DNA from: Bradyrhizobium sp. Ai1a-2 | GTDB taxonomy: Bacteria > Pseudomonadota > Alphaproteobacteria > Rhizobiales > Xanthobacteraceae | DNA: 64,000 bases | Assembly (NCBI RefSeq): GCF_000426245.1 | Contig: NZ_AUEZ01000043.1 | Location: 1-64,000, forward strand | Direction of reading: 5' to 3' | Part shown: piece by piece, positions 1-9,057 of the stretch | Layout of the letters: each line of letters begins with the position of its first letter | Numbering within the stretch: position 1 is the first letter of the stretch | The notes under the pieces: model-generated | Told to the model about the DNA's origin: nothing | The model's input: only the letters and a program-made list of their open reading frames with translations | Database searches by the model: none | Program-made: the position numbers and the translations under genes

Positions 1-92
1 AAATCATCCGGCCACCGCTTGCGACCTGCGCCAGCATACACTTCGATACGCGGCGACAACGGTCGTCTTATGTCATCCGAATGGTCGTCCAT
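1..92 (-). CDS. IS66-family accessory ORF (TnpA-type), 5' part only
   Basis: The first 30 codons of a minus-strand gene that runs off the left edge. The ATG is at 92-90. The peptide contains RRPLSPRIEVYAGAGRKRW, which has the layout of the N-terminus of the small IS66 accessory protein: basic residues, then a RIEV-x-x-GAGR-x-RW motif leading into a helix-turn-helix. The IS66-like terminal repeat lies 88 bases upstream at 159-180, as expected for the first ORF of such an element. Only the start is visible, so the call rests on a short motif plus the element end. Confidence 0.6.
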   Translation of the reverse strand, partial: MDDHSDDIRRPLSPRIEVYAGAGRKRWPDD

Positions 93-180
93 TGTAAGCA
101 CCCTTGCTGAAGATGACTCTTCTAACGGTGCTCTTAAGACCCCGCACAAACAATCCGACGGGCCTCTGCGCTACGCTTAC
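1..180 (-). mobile_element. IS66-family insertion sequence, one end
   Basis: The minus strand begins at 180 with GTAAGCGTAGCGCAGAGG, matching the GTAAGCG start typical of IS66-family terminal inverted repeats, followed by the accessory-ORF start at 92. The rest lies left of the window, so the 8-bp target duplication cannot be checked; its candidate copy would be 181-188. Confidence 0.6.
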
Positions 181-273
181 TACTGATCTCGTGGACGCAT
201 AGGTGAATCCCATCCAGACCGGTGTGCTTCCCCTAGCGTTACACAAGTCGATAGGGACGATCGCGGTCCCTAT

Positions 274-897
274 TCAGGCCAAATTGTTCGAAGCCGCTTT
301 CTTGAAATTGCATTGATAACAAAGGGGCTGAATGTTCTGAATATCGTCACGTCCACCAGCCAGCAGCGGAATCTTGTGATCCTTGGTCCAAGGGTTCTTG
401 TAACGCTTGTCGGGCCTGGACGGAACTTCCTCCCAACTAACCTTACAGGCCGGACACTCCTTTGTGGCTTGCAATAACGCAAGCCATTCTTTGCGCGTGT
501 GCGAGCCTCCGTTTTCTTTCTTCCTGGCAGAGTAGGCCGCCGCTCTTTGGCGGCGGCAAGCTCGGCAGTAGCGCCCGTTTCGGTTGCCACTGGACGATCG
601 CCAGTAGCCGAAATCATTCTGACCGCATTTCTTACAGATGTCCGATGACACCCGACTCACGCTATCCGAGCAATATCTTGGGATCGTGGGAAGAGCACTT
701 TCAGGACTGATCTTGCAAGCACCATCCAACACTTCCAGTTTAGAGTAGACAATAAGCTGATTACTCGATGATACAGCGCTTGGGAGAAATTGCTTTCGCC
801 CACCTAGGCAAAACGCCACACTGACGGTAGGCGTGTCTGCGACGGCAGCGGTTCCTCTTCCTCGTCCGACTGCGCGAATGAAGACCCGAGCATCCAT
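274..897 (-). CDS. HNH endonuclease with N-terminal zinc-binding cysteines
   Basis: Predicted metal-dependent DNA nuclease. A four-cysteine unit (CKKC ... CRAC) precedes an HNH domain: CPAC, then TKDHKIPLLAGG, then QNIQPLCYQC, so the catalytic His and the second Cys pair are intact. The longest reading frame starts at 897 inside the end of the sigma-like gene, but the first 60-70 residues look non-coding in style. A GTG just before the CKKC motif (about 666) or another alternative start after 804 is also possible. It is the last gene of the defense operon on this strand and could be its nuclease effector or a hitch-hiking homing-type nuclease. Function is inferred from the domain only. Confidence 0.7.
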   Translation of the reverse strand: MDARVFIRAVGRGRGTAAVADTPTVSVAFCLGGRKQFLPSAVSSSNQLIVYSKLEVLDGACKISPESALPTIPRYCSDSVSRVSSDICKKCGQNDFGYWRSSSGNRNGRYCRACRRQRAAAYSARKKENGGSHTRKEWLALLQATKECPACKVSWEEVPSRPDKRYKNPWTKDHKIPLLAGGRDDIQNIQPLCYQCNFKKAASNNLA

Positions 898-3335
898 GTG
901 CCCGTAGTTGCATCGAATTCAGCCTCAATAGCGCGCAGACAGGAAGCCACCGCTCGTTCATCGCACCTTCGCTCTGTCCGATGCTCCGCTTCGCGAACAA
1001 TTTTGTCGGTAGTGAGAGGTGTCCTGCTCGACTTCAAAGACTGAAGTACAGCCTCCATCAGGCTTTCGCGCCTTGGACCACCCCAAGCGGCAAGATAAAG
1101 GTACTCACCAGCCGCAAGTTTGAGCCTCTCATCTTGGACAACTAACGAGAAAACGGTTTCTGGCGCCATTTCGGGAATCCCGGCTATGTCCCTTTGAATG
1201 ACCTCCTGAATCTCAGAAATATGTATCCCCTTCTCCCGCACCCTCAGCAAAGTCTCAAGCCGATCAAGAAATGCTGGTTGGTCCGGCTTTTTCAAAGCGA
1301 TATCGCGATCATTGAGCCCCCAGCGAGTACTAGGAACTCGTACAATCAATTCCGACGAATAAATCTGGAAATGATCCCCGATACCCCTGACAGCCACGAG
1401 ACGCTGGCGGATTTCGTTGGTCGTTAAAGGTCCCGCTGCATTCTGCAATAAAGCAGTTACCGCTTGCCGGACGTCGAGGCGAGCCGTCGCAGACGTTGCC
1501 TTCATCCAGGTCATCCGCCCCAGCCGTCGCAGCTCTGACGACCCTGAAAGGACATAGTCGATCACATACTTGTCCAAGCATTCCAGGTTAATCACATCGC
1601 TGTCAGCGACGAGCGCAAGAAGTTCGGAGGCGTGCCACTGGCGATTGTCAGGACCGGAAAGAATTACTTCTTCCAGTTTGTCTCGAAGATCGCGGCGCAT
1701 CTCGCTCGTGATCTGTAGGTGATGTTCCAGGCCAAAGGTGCCGCGCCCCATCAAGATTCCAATTGCTGCAGCTGCGTTATGTGCTCGCCTCAGATCGATT
1801 TCCCGTCCTGACCGCTCTCGAGCACGGTCCGCGATTTCCGAATAATGGAGCGGTTCGGCAGCATCCAAAAGTACGGCCTCTACTACCTGGTCGGCCCCGC
1901 GGCCGTAGCTCGCTAGCACGCGGCCTTTGTCACCTTGGTCGACAAAGTGGCAGAGAGCCGACGCACTTTGCCAGAGCAGCGTACGAAATTCGCGCCGAGG
2001 CTCATCAAGTAAACTGCCTACTAAGGTTCGGCAATGAAGCTCTGACCAATTTTGTTCCGGGCCGCTAGCCAGCAACCGGCGAGCCTCGCGATCGATCCGC
2101 GACCAATCCTCGTCGGTTATTCGACCGACGTAATCAACGTCCTTTATCCCGACGAGGGAGAACCGGGCTTCACAGAAATTCGATAAGATGAACCGGAGCA
2201 CCGCCGGAGAGTTCCCGATGCCCGCGAACCAGCCATCCACAGCATCCAGCCCCAAGACCGGCATCGGAAATTCGCGTCCCAGAAGAACGGCTTCTAGTTT
2301 GATGCCGACCAAATCACTCCAAAACGCAGTTCTCGACATCTTCTCTATAGCGCGGGCTTCGATCTGCCTAATTCGCTCCCGCGTTATTTCATAGCGTTCC
2401 CCAATTTCCTGGAGCGTTTCAGCATTTGTTTTAAGCCCCATACGTCTCGTTACAACGTCGCGCTCACGTTCGTCGAGAATAGACAGGGAGCGGTCGATCT
2501 CTTCCAGCAACGTCTTAAGAGAGGCCTCCGCGATTTTTTGGCTGGGGTCGAATGGGCCCTCATTAAGGCTCCTTAACAGTGCGTCATAGAGGTCATGAAG
2601 CGACTTTCGACCAAAGTTTTGCAGCCGAAGCAACGCGTCGCCATCGTAGGAAAGGAGATCCCTCGGTCGTTCGATATGTGCGTTCGTGAAGGCGTTCGAG
2701 ACCCGGACGCTGAGATCTATCGTGCTGAACGGCCGATCAAGCAACCAAGGCGGCGAAGCGCGCGCCACTTCGCACGGATCAAAAGCATTGGCTTTCACCA
2801 AAGCCCTATAACGAAAAAGCCCGGCATGAAACCGCGCCAAATGGTCGAGCTTGCTTTCATTGGAGAGATAGCTCTCCTCGTTAGTGATCCCAATGCGCAC
2901 CAAATTTGTCAAAAACTCTGGATGTTGTGAAACGAACTCCTTAATCCATCCTTCGGGCGCTGGCAGCGACGGCTCTCCGTTCTTCGCAACCTGAACGAAA
3001 TCGTCTTTCTCGAGGTAACCCCACCCGCGTAGTGCAACGTAGATCGGAAGACCAGCAGCCTCCCAGACAGGCCTATGCGAAGCCTCAAACCCCCGAGGCA
3101 ACGCGTACTTCGCAGCCGCAGTCAGCAACATCCGTCTAGGATGCTGTTCCGCAATATCCTCAAATACTGGCGATGCCGGCCTATCAAATCCTACATGCAG
3201 AACACCGGTAGCGCCTTCCGGATCGGAGCGCACTCGCCAAGCTTCAAGCACCTCTTCAATGCTTCGATAGACTGAAACGGTCCAAACGCCGCCATCAGTT
3301 CGGAGCATCAAAAACGCTCGAATATAGCTCGTCAT
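804..3335 (-). CDS. RNAP alpha-CTD-like / sigma-70 region 4 / multi-winged-helix fusion protein
   Basis: An 843-residue protein. Around residues 235-260 is LLRLQNFGRKSLHDLYDAL, the helix-hairpin-helix signature of the RNA polymerase alpha C-terminal domain. Around 285-340 is a complete sigma-70 region 4 (LDERERDVVTRRMGL ... TLQEIGERYEITRERIRQIEARA). There is no region 2, so it is not a normal sigma factor. The C-terminal half shows about four repeats of the pattern 'xxVLxxxxxPLxxxEIxxxxxx', ending near W/Y-GL, resembling HARE-HTH winged helices, a family proposed to link transcription and DNA modification. The start ATG overlaps the upstream stop by 4 bases (ATGA), so it is translationally coupled to the DndD/DndE-like genes. 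Likely a sensor of DNA or transcription state; the role is inferred. Confidence 0.75.
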   Translation of the reverse strand: MTSYIRAFLMLRTDGGVWTVSVYRSIEEVLEAWRVRSDPEGATGVLHVGFDRPASPVFEDIAEQHPRRMLLTAAAKYALPRGFEASHRPVWEAAGLPIYVALRGWGYLEKDDFVQVAKNGEPSLPAPEGWIKEFVSQHPEFLTNLVRIGITNEESYLSNESKLDHLARFHAGLFRYRALVKANAFDPCEVARASPPWLLDRPFSTIDLSVRVSNAFTNAHIERPRDLLSYDGDALLRLQNFGRKSLHDLYDALLRSLNEGPFDPSQKIAEASLKTLLEEIDRSLSILDERERDVVTRRMGLKTNAETLQEIGERYEITRERIRQIEARAIEKMSRTAFWSDLVGIKLEAVLLGREFPMPVLGLDAVDGWFAGIGNSPAVLRFILSNFCEARFSLVGIKDVDYVGRITDEDWSRIDREARRLLASGPEQNWSELHCRTLVGSLLDEPRREFRTLLWQSASALCHFVDQGDKGRVLASYGRGADQVVEAVLLDAAEPLHYSEIADRARERSGREIDLRRAHNAAAAIGILMGRGTFGLEHHLQITSEMRRDLRDKLEEVILSGPDNRQWHASELLALVADSDVINLECLDKYVIDYVLSGSSELRRLGRMTWMKATSATARLDVRQAVTALLQNAAGPLTTNEIRQRLVAVRGIGDHFQIYSSELIVRVPSTRWGLNDRDIALKKPDQPAFLDRLETLLRVREKGIHISEIQEVIQRDIAGIPEMAPETVFSLVVQDERLKLAAGEYLYLAAWGGPRRESLMEAVLQSLKSSRTPLTTDKIVREAEHRTERRCDERAVASCLRAIEAEFDATTGTWMLGSSFAQSDEEEEPLPSQTRLPSVWRFA

Positions 3336-3718
3336 GAAGACGAGTCCGTCAACTTCAGTTGGTCAAACAATCCAACAACGTTGATTTCTCCGCGCTCCGC
3401 TTCCCGAGCTAGCTCCTGTATGCCCCAATCGGCTAGACGCTCCGCTAATCGATAAACCGACTTGCCTTGAAGCTTATCTCCAACGATCGCTTCAATTCCC
3501 CGGCGCAACGTCTGATCGGGATCGAGCGTTGCTACGCTGAACACTGTCGTGGTTGACGAGATCTCGGGTGGAGAAAGGATACCTTGCGCCAACGCAAGGC
3601 CAATCCCGAAGCGATAACCGTCCACCATCTCCCGAAAATGTCCTTCCTCCTTGAGGCGTTTCAACTTCAAGTGAGTGGACTCCGACAGGCCAATCATCGT
3701 TGGCTCCGTGATACTCAT
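3332..3718 (-). CDS. Small DndE-like protein of the modification-associated operon
   Basis: A 128-residue protein starting IGLSESTHLKLKRLKEEG, a layout like the small helical DndE proteins that accompany DndD in phosphorothioation loci (an 'LS..t..kL..Lk' opening, then a short helical body). It overlaps both neighbours by 4 bases (ATGA at 3718-3715 and 3335-3332), so it belongs to the operon. Similarity to DndE is by size, opening motif and position only. No catalytic residues are evident, and true DndE is thought to bind DNA structurally rather than catalyse. Confidence 0.5.
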   Translation of the reverse strand: MSITEPTMIGLSESTHLKLKRLKEEGHFREMVDGYRFGIGLALAQGILSPPEISSTTTVFSVATLDPDQTLRRGIEAIVGDKLQGKSVYRLAERLADWGIQELAREAERGEINVVGLFDQLKLTDSSS

Positions 3719-5700
3719 AGCGTCTCCCTCTCGATGATGGATTGACGCGCATTGACTTCCTTGATCGCGTAGACAGATCCAATGCGGGCCGCAATCGCGG
3801 CTAAGTCGGTCTCTGGACGGATTTCACCGCTATGAACCAACAGGACAAACTGGCTTGTCACGCTGGGCAGATAGGTGAGAATGTTGTCCCTGTGCTTCAG
3901 GTCTAATCGCCCGAACGGCGTATCCATCACAACAGGTCCTGCTGCGCGGCCCGTGCGATTGAGGCCATCGATCAAGGAAAGAGCAACAACCTGCTCCGCA
4001 CCAGCACTCCGGACGGTTACCCGACGCCCTAGATCATCAATGATGCTCAAGCCGTAATTTCCGTTGATCTCTAATCCGCGATATGACGATTGCGTGGTCA
4101 TCTTGTGGAAGGCTTCATCCGCTCGCGCCTGCACGGTCTCACGCAGTTTATCCCTCAGTCGTTCAATGCTTTGCGAAAAGATCGATTCCATATCTTCGCA
4201 AAGCCGCGCCTTTGTAGTGCTGCGTAACGTCCGCGCTTGCGACATTCCCTCAATGGTCTTCTGGGCGACGGCTAGCTCACCCTTGATTTTATCGATATCC
4301 TTTTTTCGGTTGGCCACATCTTGTTGCAAGCGGCCCTCCTCCTTTATTTTCTCGTCCCGAAGAGCCCGTCTCCTCACAATATCGACTGTATCATACCCGT
4401 GAATTTCATCGCGCAAGCGTTCAATTTCATTTTCCGCTCGCGTTAGCTCGACCTCGTAATTCTGAATGTCGGTCTCAATCGCAGCCACCCGATCGCGAAC
4501 ATTCGCGCCCCTAATTTTGTTCAGTGCGTCTATCTGCGCAGAAACAGACTGGAGTGCCTGTGTGCTGTCGCGCCAATTCTGCAATTCCCCCTGTAACGCA
4601 CCAAGCTCCGCTGCCATCTGCTCCCGTCGCGACTCTTCAATGTGCTGCCGACATGTAGGGCACTCGCAAGTCCTAACAAGACTCTCCAGCACATTCACGC
4701 GATGCTCGGTAACGCTCTTATTGCCCAGCTGACGGGTCAGCTCCTGGCGCTCCTTTTCCAATTGTTCGCGGCGGACCCCAACCTTCACTTCGAGAAGGTC
4801 CTTCCATGCCACCGACAACAGCTCCAGCCGCTCAGTGCGCTTTTGCGCCTGAAACTGCTCAACAGATTTTTTCCGATCCAACAAACCGTCGAGCTTTATC
4901 TTTGCCTGATATACCGATTGCGATGCCTCGATTTCGTCATCCAGTTTGACCCGATCCCCACGCACCGTTTCCTGTTGGGCAACAAGGGCTTGAAGATCTT
5001 TTTCCAGTGCATCTTGGCGAGCGGTCAGATTGGCCTGCTCTTGCGCAAGCGCGTCCAGGCCTTGCACGCGCTTCAAATCCATCTGTTGCGCCTTCCGCGC
5101 GGACTTCAGAATGGCTCCGAGCTCATCCCGACCACGAATAAGCGCTGGCACACCAAGAACTTCCTCAATCGCCTCCTTGATCTGCTGGCCTTGTTCGCTT
5201 CCTTCGATGAGCAGCGTTTCGTATTCCTGCAATAACTCGCCGTCGAATAAAAAGAACCGCGACACTTGTTGCGGGGCTATTTGATTGATTTCTGGCTCGA
5301 CTTGATCGCCGCGAACCGGAATTCCGTCTTTCGCTAAATGAACTTGGACTTGAAAATCTTCCGGCCTCTGAGGAATCGCAACCATTGCGCGCTTGTCGGC
5401 CCGACGGCGGAGGTCGAAGGTCTGACCGTTGGCCTCAAATTCAATGTGAACCTCGAAGGTCCAATCGCCTTCAGCTGCCGCATCCTTATTTAGAATTTCG
5501 TGGAGGGGAATCTCTAATGAGTGGCGTCCTAACGCGCGACCATAGAGGCCCCAGCGCAAAGCGTTCAAGATGCTGGTTTTTCCGCGCATATTGTCGCCGA
5601 AGACCAGCATTACATTTCGCTGTTCATCCGTGGGGAAATCAAGACGCGCTTTCGCTTTGTAAGGCATGAAGTTGTTCATCGTGACGTGGTGCAGCTTCAT
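3715..5700 (-). CDS. DndD-like SMC/Rad50-type ATPase
   Basis: A 661-residue ATPase. The N-terminus holds a Walker A motif, GDNMRGKTSILNALRW (about 35-50), followed by RFFLFDGELLQEYE (about 150), a signature shared with DndD. A long coiled coil (about 190-520) is interrupted by a CPTC zinc hook near 350. The C-terminus contains SAGAEQVVALSLIDGL and VVMDTPFGRLD, the ABC signature-like and Walker B/D-loop regions. Length and order fit DndD. DndD itself supports DNA phosphorothioation, but no sulfurtransferase genes lie here, so this copy probably works with the methyltransferase and helicase of the same operon. It overlaps the small gene upstream (5700-5697) and the DndE-like gene downstream by 4 bases each. 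Confidence 0.85.
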   Translation of the reverse strand: MKLHHVTMNNFMPYKAKARLDFPTDEQRNVMLVFGDNMRGKTSILNALRWGLYGRALGRHSLEIPLHEILNKDAAAEGDWTFEVHIEFEANGQTFDLRRRADKRAMVAIPQRPEDFQVQVHLAKDGIPVRGDQVEPEINQIAPQQVSRFFLFDGELLQEYETLLIEGSEQGQQIKEAIEEVLGVPALIRGRDELGAILKSARKAQQMDLKRVQGLDALAQEQANLTARQDALEKDLQALVAQQETVRGDRVKLDDEIEASQSVYQAKIKLDGLLDRKKSVEQFQAQKRTERLELLSVAWKDLLEVKVGVRREQLEKERQELTRQLGNKSVTEHRVNVLESLVRTCECPTCRQHIEESRREQMAAELGALQGELQNWRDSTQALQSVSAQIDALNKIRGANVRDRVAAIETDIQNYEVELTRAENEIERLRDEIHGYDTVDIVRRRALRDEKIKEEGRLQQDVANRKKDIDKIKGELAVAQKTIEGMSQARTLRSTTKARLCEDMESIFSQSIERLRDKLRETVQARADEAFHKMTTQSSYRGLEINGNYGLSIIDDLGRRVTVRSAGAEQVVALSLIDGLNRTGRAAGPVVMDTPFGRLDLKHRDNILTYLPSVTSQFVLLVHSGEIRPETDLAAIAARIGSVYAIKEVNARQSIIERETL

Positions 5701-5915
5701 TTCCGCACCTCGCTAGAGCCACCACGGGCAACGATACGCTCTACTTCGTCTTCTATCAGTCGCTCCATCGCTTGAGCCGACGCTCCCCGGTCCCGATCAA
5801 ATTGATGTCTCTTTTGAAGCTCGTAACAGGTTCGCAGAAGGTGCCGGTCAACATCAGGCGCCACATCCATCTGAACGGCGAGAAGTGTGACCAAAGGCAG
5901 ATCGTCGTTAGCCAT
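5697..5915 (-). CDS. Small protein associated with DNA-modification operon
   Basis: A 72-residue protein using the ATG at 5915-5913, which overlaps the helicase stop by 8 bases (ATGGCTAA) and was chosen over an upstream in-frame ATG at 5930 for that reason. It is acidic/basic mixed and helical (DLPLVTLLAVQMDVAPDVDRHLL ...), with no known catalytic motif. Small proteins of this size sit between helicase and DndD-like genes in related loci; a structural or adaptor role is plausible but not shown. Confidence 0.6.
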   Translation of the reverse strand: MANDDLPLVTLLAVQMDVAPDVDRHLLRTCYELQKRHQFDRDRGASAQAMERLIEDEVERIVARGGSSEVRK

Positions 5916-8006
5916 TATCTTCTTCCTCAACGCCTACAAATTCTAGCGCACTTGTGTCCAACCCAAGCTCTGCTGCGATAGCTCTCAACTCGGCCGCTGC
6001 CATCTTGTTGATTGCAGTATGCGCAAATTCGATCGCGCGCGACATTTCGGACTGCAAGAGCGCCGCCTGTTCGGGTTCGTCGTCTACATGTATCGGCACT
6101 ACGATTGCGTCATGCACGACAGCGATCGTCTTGCCAGGGGCCGTGCGCAGGACACGCCCACGACGTTGAATGAATTGACGAGGATTTTGAGACGAGGCAA
6201 GGATCAACGCGTGACTTACAGAGGGAATGTCAACGCCTTCATCTAGGCAACGGATTGAGACGAGAATGCCGCCGAAGGTACGAAACCAGGCCATCGTCGC
6301 GTCGCGATCACCCGTCATGGAGGAATGATATTCCGTCGGACTCAAGCCATCAGCCCGCAAAGCCACTAAGACTGCGCCGAGCTGATCCGCATCTTCACAA
6401 TAAACCAGCCAGTGCTCACCCGCGTTGAAATTCTCGCGCAGAATTTTTCGTGCCAGATCAACTTTCGCGTGGGCCTTCTTTGCAATCCGAGCGCGTTTGA
6501 TTAACAGCATTTTCGCGCGCTCAGTAAGCGGCTTCTTTCCACTTGAATCAGTCTTCTGCTTTGCGACCTCAAGTGTGACTTCATGTGAAACCTCACGCCA
6601 CGTCTCGGCTTCTTCCGCCGACAGCCTGACCGGATGAGGAAAATACTCATACGGAACTAGCCGGCCCGCTCGCACGGCGTCCATGAGAGTGATTGGTGGC
6701 GGGATGATTCCTTCGAAGTACGAAAGGACCCTGTGTGTTCCGTCTGGATCACCGTATCTCTCCGGCGTTGCACTCAAACCAAGCCGAAGCCCGGTGTTAA
6801 GGCCAAGAATTCTGGAATTCTCCAAACTGCCTATCTGGTGAACCTCGTCGGCGACGAGAAGAAGATGCTCACCCTGCGCGACGCGCATTCGAAAGGCGTC
6901 GCTCGCCGCTGTAGCCATCGTCGCGAGAGTTACGCGCCCTCCGAAGCCTTCATTCGGGCTCGTCATCCCTTCAAGGCGGCTTGGGCTTTTCCACTTTGTA
7001 TGCCCCGCACCCGCGAGCATTAGCGTCGCGTTCGGGATCTCATGGCGTAGTTCGTCTACCCATTGTGCGAGCAGCAACCGACTTGGGACCAGGACAATTG
7101 CGGGACGATTTTTTCAACTTGCTCGCGGATGGCCAAGATCGCAGTAAAGGTCTTTCCACTACCCGTAGCGTGCTTGAAGATGCCTCGATAGTTGTGAACG
7201 GCCCAAGCGTCCAGCGCGCTCGCCTGATGTGGTAGCGCAGAGCGTGCATTCGTCTCAAATGGAATATCTTCCACCGCATCCAGCCCTCTAAGCGCAGCTC
7301 TTTTTAGATGATCTAAAGCGCCACTCGGAAACGGGAAAACCTCGACGTCCGAGTCGCTACCCGACCACAGATGGTCAATATGATATTCGTGATTCCGGAC
7401 GCGGGCTTCTTCAAGCCCCCCCCGCCAGCTACAGAACACCTCGATGGACTCAAAATTTCCATGTAGATGCCAAGCTGACCACGTCTCGTTTGCCGACCCC
7501 TTAAAGCTTACCGCATTGCCAATGCCATCCCGGAAGACACCAATCTTTTCATGGTACAGACCTTTTCTATCGGCACGCAACGCAAGCTTAATATCAAGAT
7601 TGCCGGCCGATATAAGGGTCGCTAAGATCTGCGCTTGGTAAGAGGTGCTGGGCTCCGCCAACAGCCGATCGATGTCCGAAATCAATCGCTTCTCAATGAT
7701 TTCGCTGCGACGCGCGTATCCGGCGGCGATGCTGTCGATATCATCCGGCTCAAGCTCGGGTGAGCAGATAAGATTGATTTTGCCGCCACGCCTCGCAAAC
7801 TCAACGATGCTCGTACCGATAACCAGAAACACTGAGGAACGGAAATAGCCCACCGCGCGTTTGTATATGATCGCGTTCAGCAGACAAGGCCGATAGAATT
7901 GCGTCGCAGGGGCTTCCTTCAAGGACCGATATTCTGTTTTGAAGGCGATCGTTGAGAGATCGCCAAGGAACCGAGGTTCGGGAAGCGTTTCGACGAAGTC
8001 AGGCAT
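5908..8006 (-). pseudogene. PLD-nuclease/DEAD-box helicase, split by a 1-base deletion
   Basis: The two halves together make about 699 residues if one base is restored. The N-terminus has a phospholipase-D-like nuclease signature: YHEKIGVF (HxK, about 153) followed by SFKGSANET (Ser/Asn). Next comes helicase motif I, HATGSGKTFTAIL (about 278). The frame breaks at the six-T run 7109-7114. With seven Ts the translation runs on as VEKNRPAIVLVPSRLLLAQW, which is exactly helicase motif Ia. The second half has the DEVH box (LLLVADEVHQIG), motif V (DEGVDIPS) and motif VI (QFIQRRGRVLR). The ATG at 8006 overlaps the methyltransferase stop by 8 bases. The break could be real inactivation, a sequence error in a homopolymer, or slippage; all motifs are intact, which favours recent damage or error. 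Confidence 0.85.
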
Positions 8007-9057
8007 GGCGACCCGCCCGCGAATACTTCTTGATGCTCTTGCTCTTAACAACTTTCTTGGTTGGTTCTTTAGCTCGCAGGAAGCGACCTCTCGACCCTCT
8101 TGCGTAGTCCTCTCTTGCTTCGACCGACACCCACTGCCGCTTCAAAGACTCCGCCGCGAAGCCTGTCGTGTTCGACCCTCCAAAAGGATCGAATACCGTG
8201 TCGCCCGGCTGGGTGAGAAATTCGATGAAGAAGGTTGCAAGCCCCATCTGCATCCGGGCGGGATGCGCTTCGAGGCCCAGCTTGGCGCAATATTGCTGAT
8301 ATTTGGCATCGGACGAAGTCCCGGAGAATTTCATAAGAGCTGAAGGCAATTGGCCGGCGCTCTCGTCTGCTTCGATCACGTTTGGAGCGATCGCGCCGCC
8401 GTGATTCTTCAAGAAACCACTTTTAGAAATCACATGACCGGACGGCCGCGTTCCTGAGTTGTACTTTTGCGATTTCAAAAGGCCCTTCATGTGAGAGCTG
8501 TAGGGCAACAGAACTCTTCGGTTATCTGCCTTTGGATGCTCTGTCTTCGACATCCACCAAACATGAGTGAACGAGTCTTTCAGGCGCTCACGATTAACAT
8601 TTACCCATTGGGCTGGACTCGGCAGCCGCGCAGGATTGTGACATATAATCTGCTGCGACAGATGCAGATTGGCTGCTTTTTTGAACGCAAGCAGCGCCTC
8701 AAGGCCCAGCGTCGACATGACAGGCACGCCTGGCTCCCAAGAATTGCCGATCTCCATTACGATCGATCCATCTCTCGCAAGCAAATCGCAGAGGCGCGGG
8801 GCTAGCGCTTCAAGCCACTTGAGATAGGTTGCGCCGGTTTCGTTGCCGTAGCGCTTCTTACTGACAAGAGGAAATGGGGGGGACGTGAAAATTAAGTTCA
8901 CCTGCCCACGCAACGCGGACACTGAGGGAACGTCTAGGACGTCCTCGATCTTGCCCACGTGCATCCTGCCGAGTTTCGTCCGATATGCGACTTTGCCGAA
9001 CTTGGACTTTTGACTACGCTCGCCGCCAACGCCGTTTCCCGGCTTTTTCTCAATCAT
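7999..9057 (-). CDS. Beta-class site-specific DNA methyltransferase
   Basis: A 352-residue amino-methyltransferase. Motif IV, TSPPF (58-62), lies before the AdoMet-binding motif I, DTVFDPFGGSNTTGFAAE (about 285-300), the circular order of the beta class. TSPP-F favours N4-cytosine or N6-adenine methylation; the base cannot be decided from sequence alone. It is the first gene of the operon and would mark host DNA for the helicase/nuclease and DndD-like ATPase encoded behind it. No separate specificity subunit is visible, so target recognition is probably within the middle of this protein (about 100-250). Confidence 0.85.
   Translation of the reverse strand: MIEKKPGNGVGGERSQKSKFGKVAYRTKLGRMHVGKIEDVLDVPSVSALRGQVNLIFTSPPFPLVSKKRYGNETGATYLKWLEALAPRLCDLLARDGSIVMEIGNSWEPGVPVMSTLGLEALLAFKKAANLHLSQQIICHNPARLPSPAQWVNVNRERLKDSFTHVWWMSKTEHPKADNRRVLLPYSSHMKGLLKSQKYNSGTRPSGHVISKSGFLKNHGGAIAPNVIEADESAGQLPSALMKFSGTSSDAKYQQYCAKLGLEAHPARMQMGLATFFIEFLTQPGDTVFDPFGGSNTTGFAAESLKRQWVSVEAREDYARGSRGRFLRAKEPTKKVVKSKSIKKYSRAGRHA

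Noticed and set aside
7105..7120. Programmed -1 frameshifting as the reason for the split helicase
   Set aside because: The A-run is only six long and the reading-frame codons (GAA AAA ATC) do not form a classic X-XXY-YYZ slippery site; a missing base is simpler. Slippage stays possible but unsupported.
274..9057. Calling the operon a standard Dnd phosphorothioation system
   Set aside because: Only DndD-like and a possible DndE-like gene are present; the sulfurtransferase and cysteine-desulfurase genes needed for sulfur incorporation are missing, and a methyltransferase is present instead.
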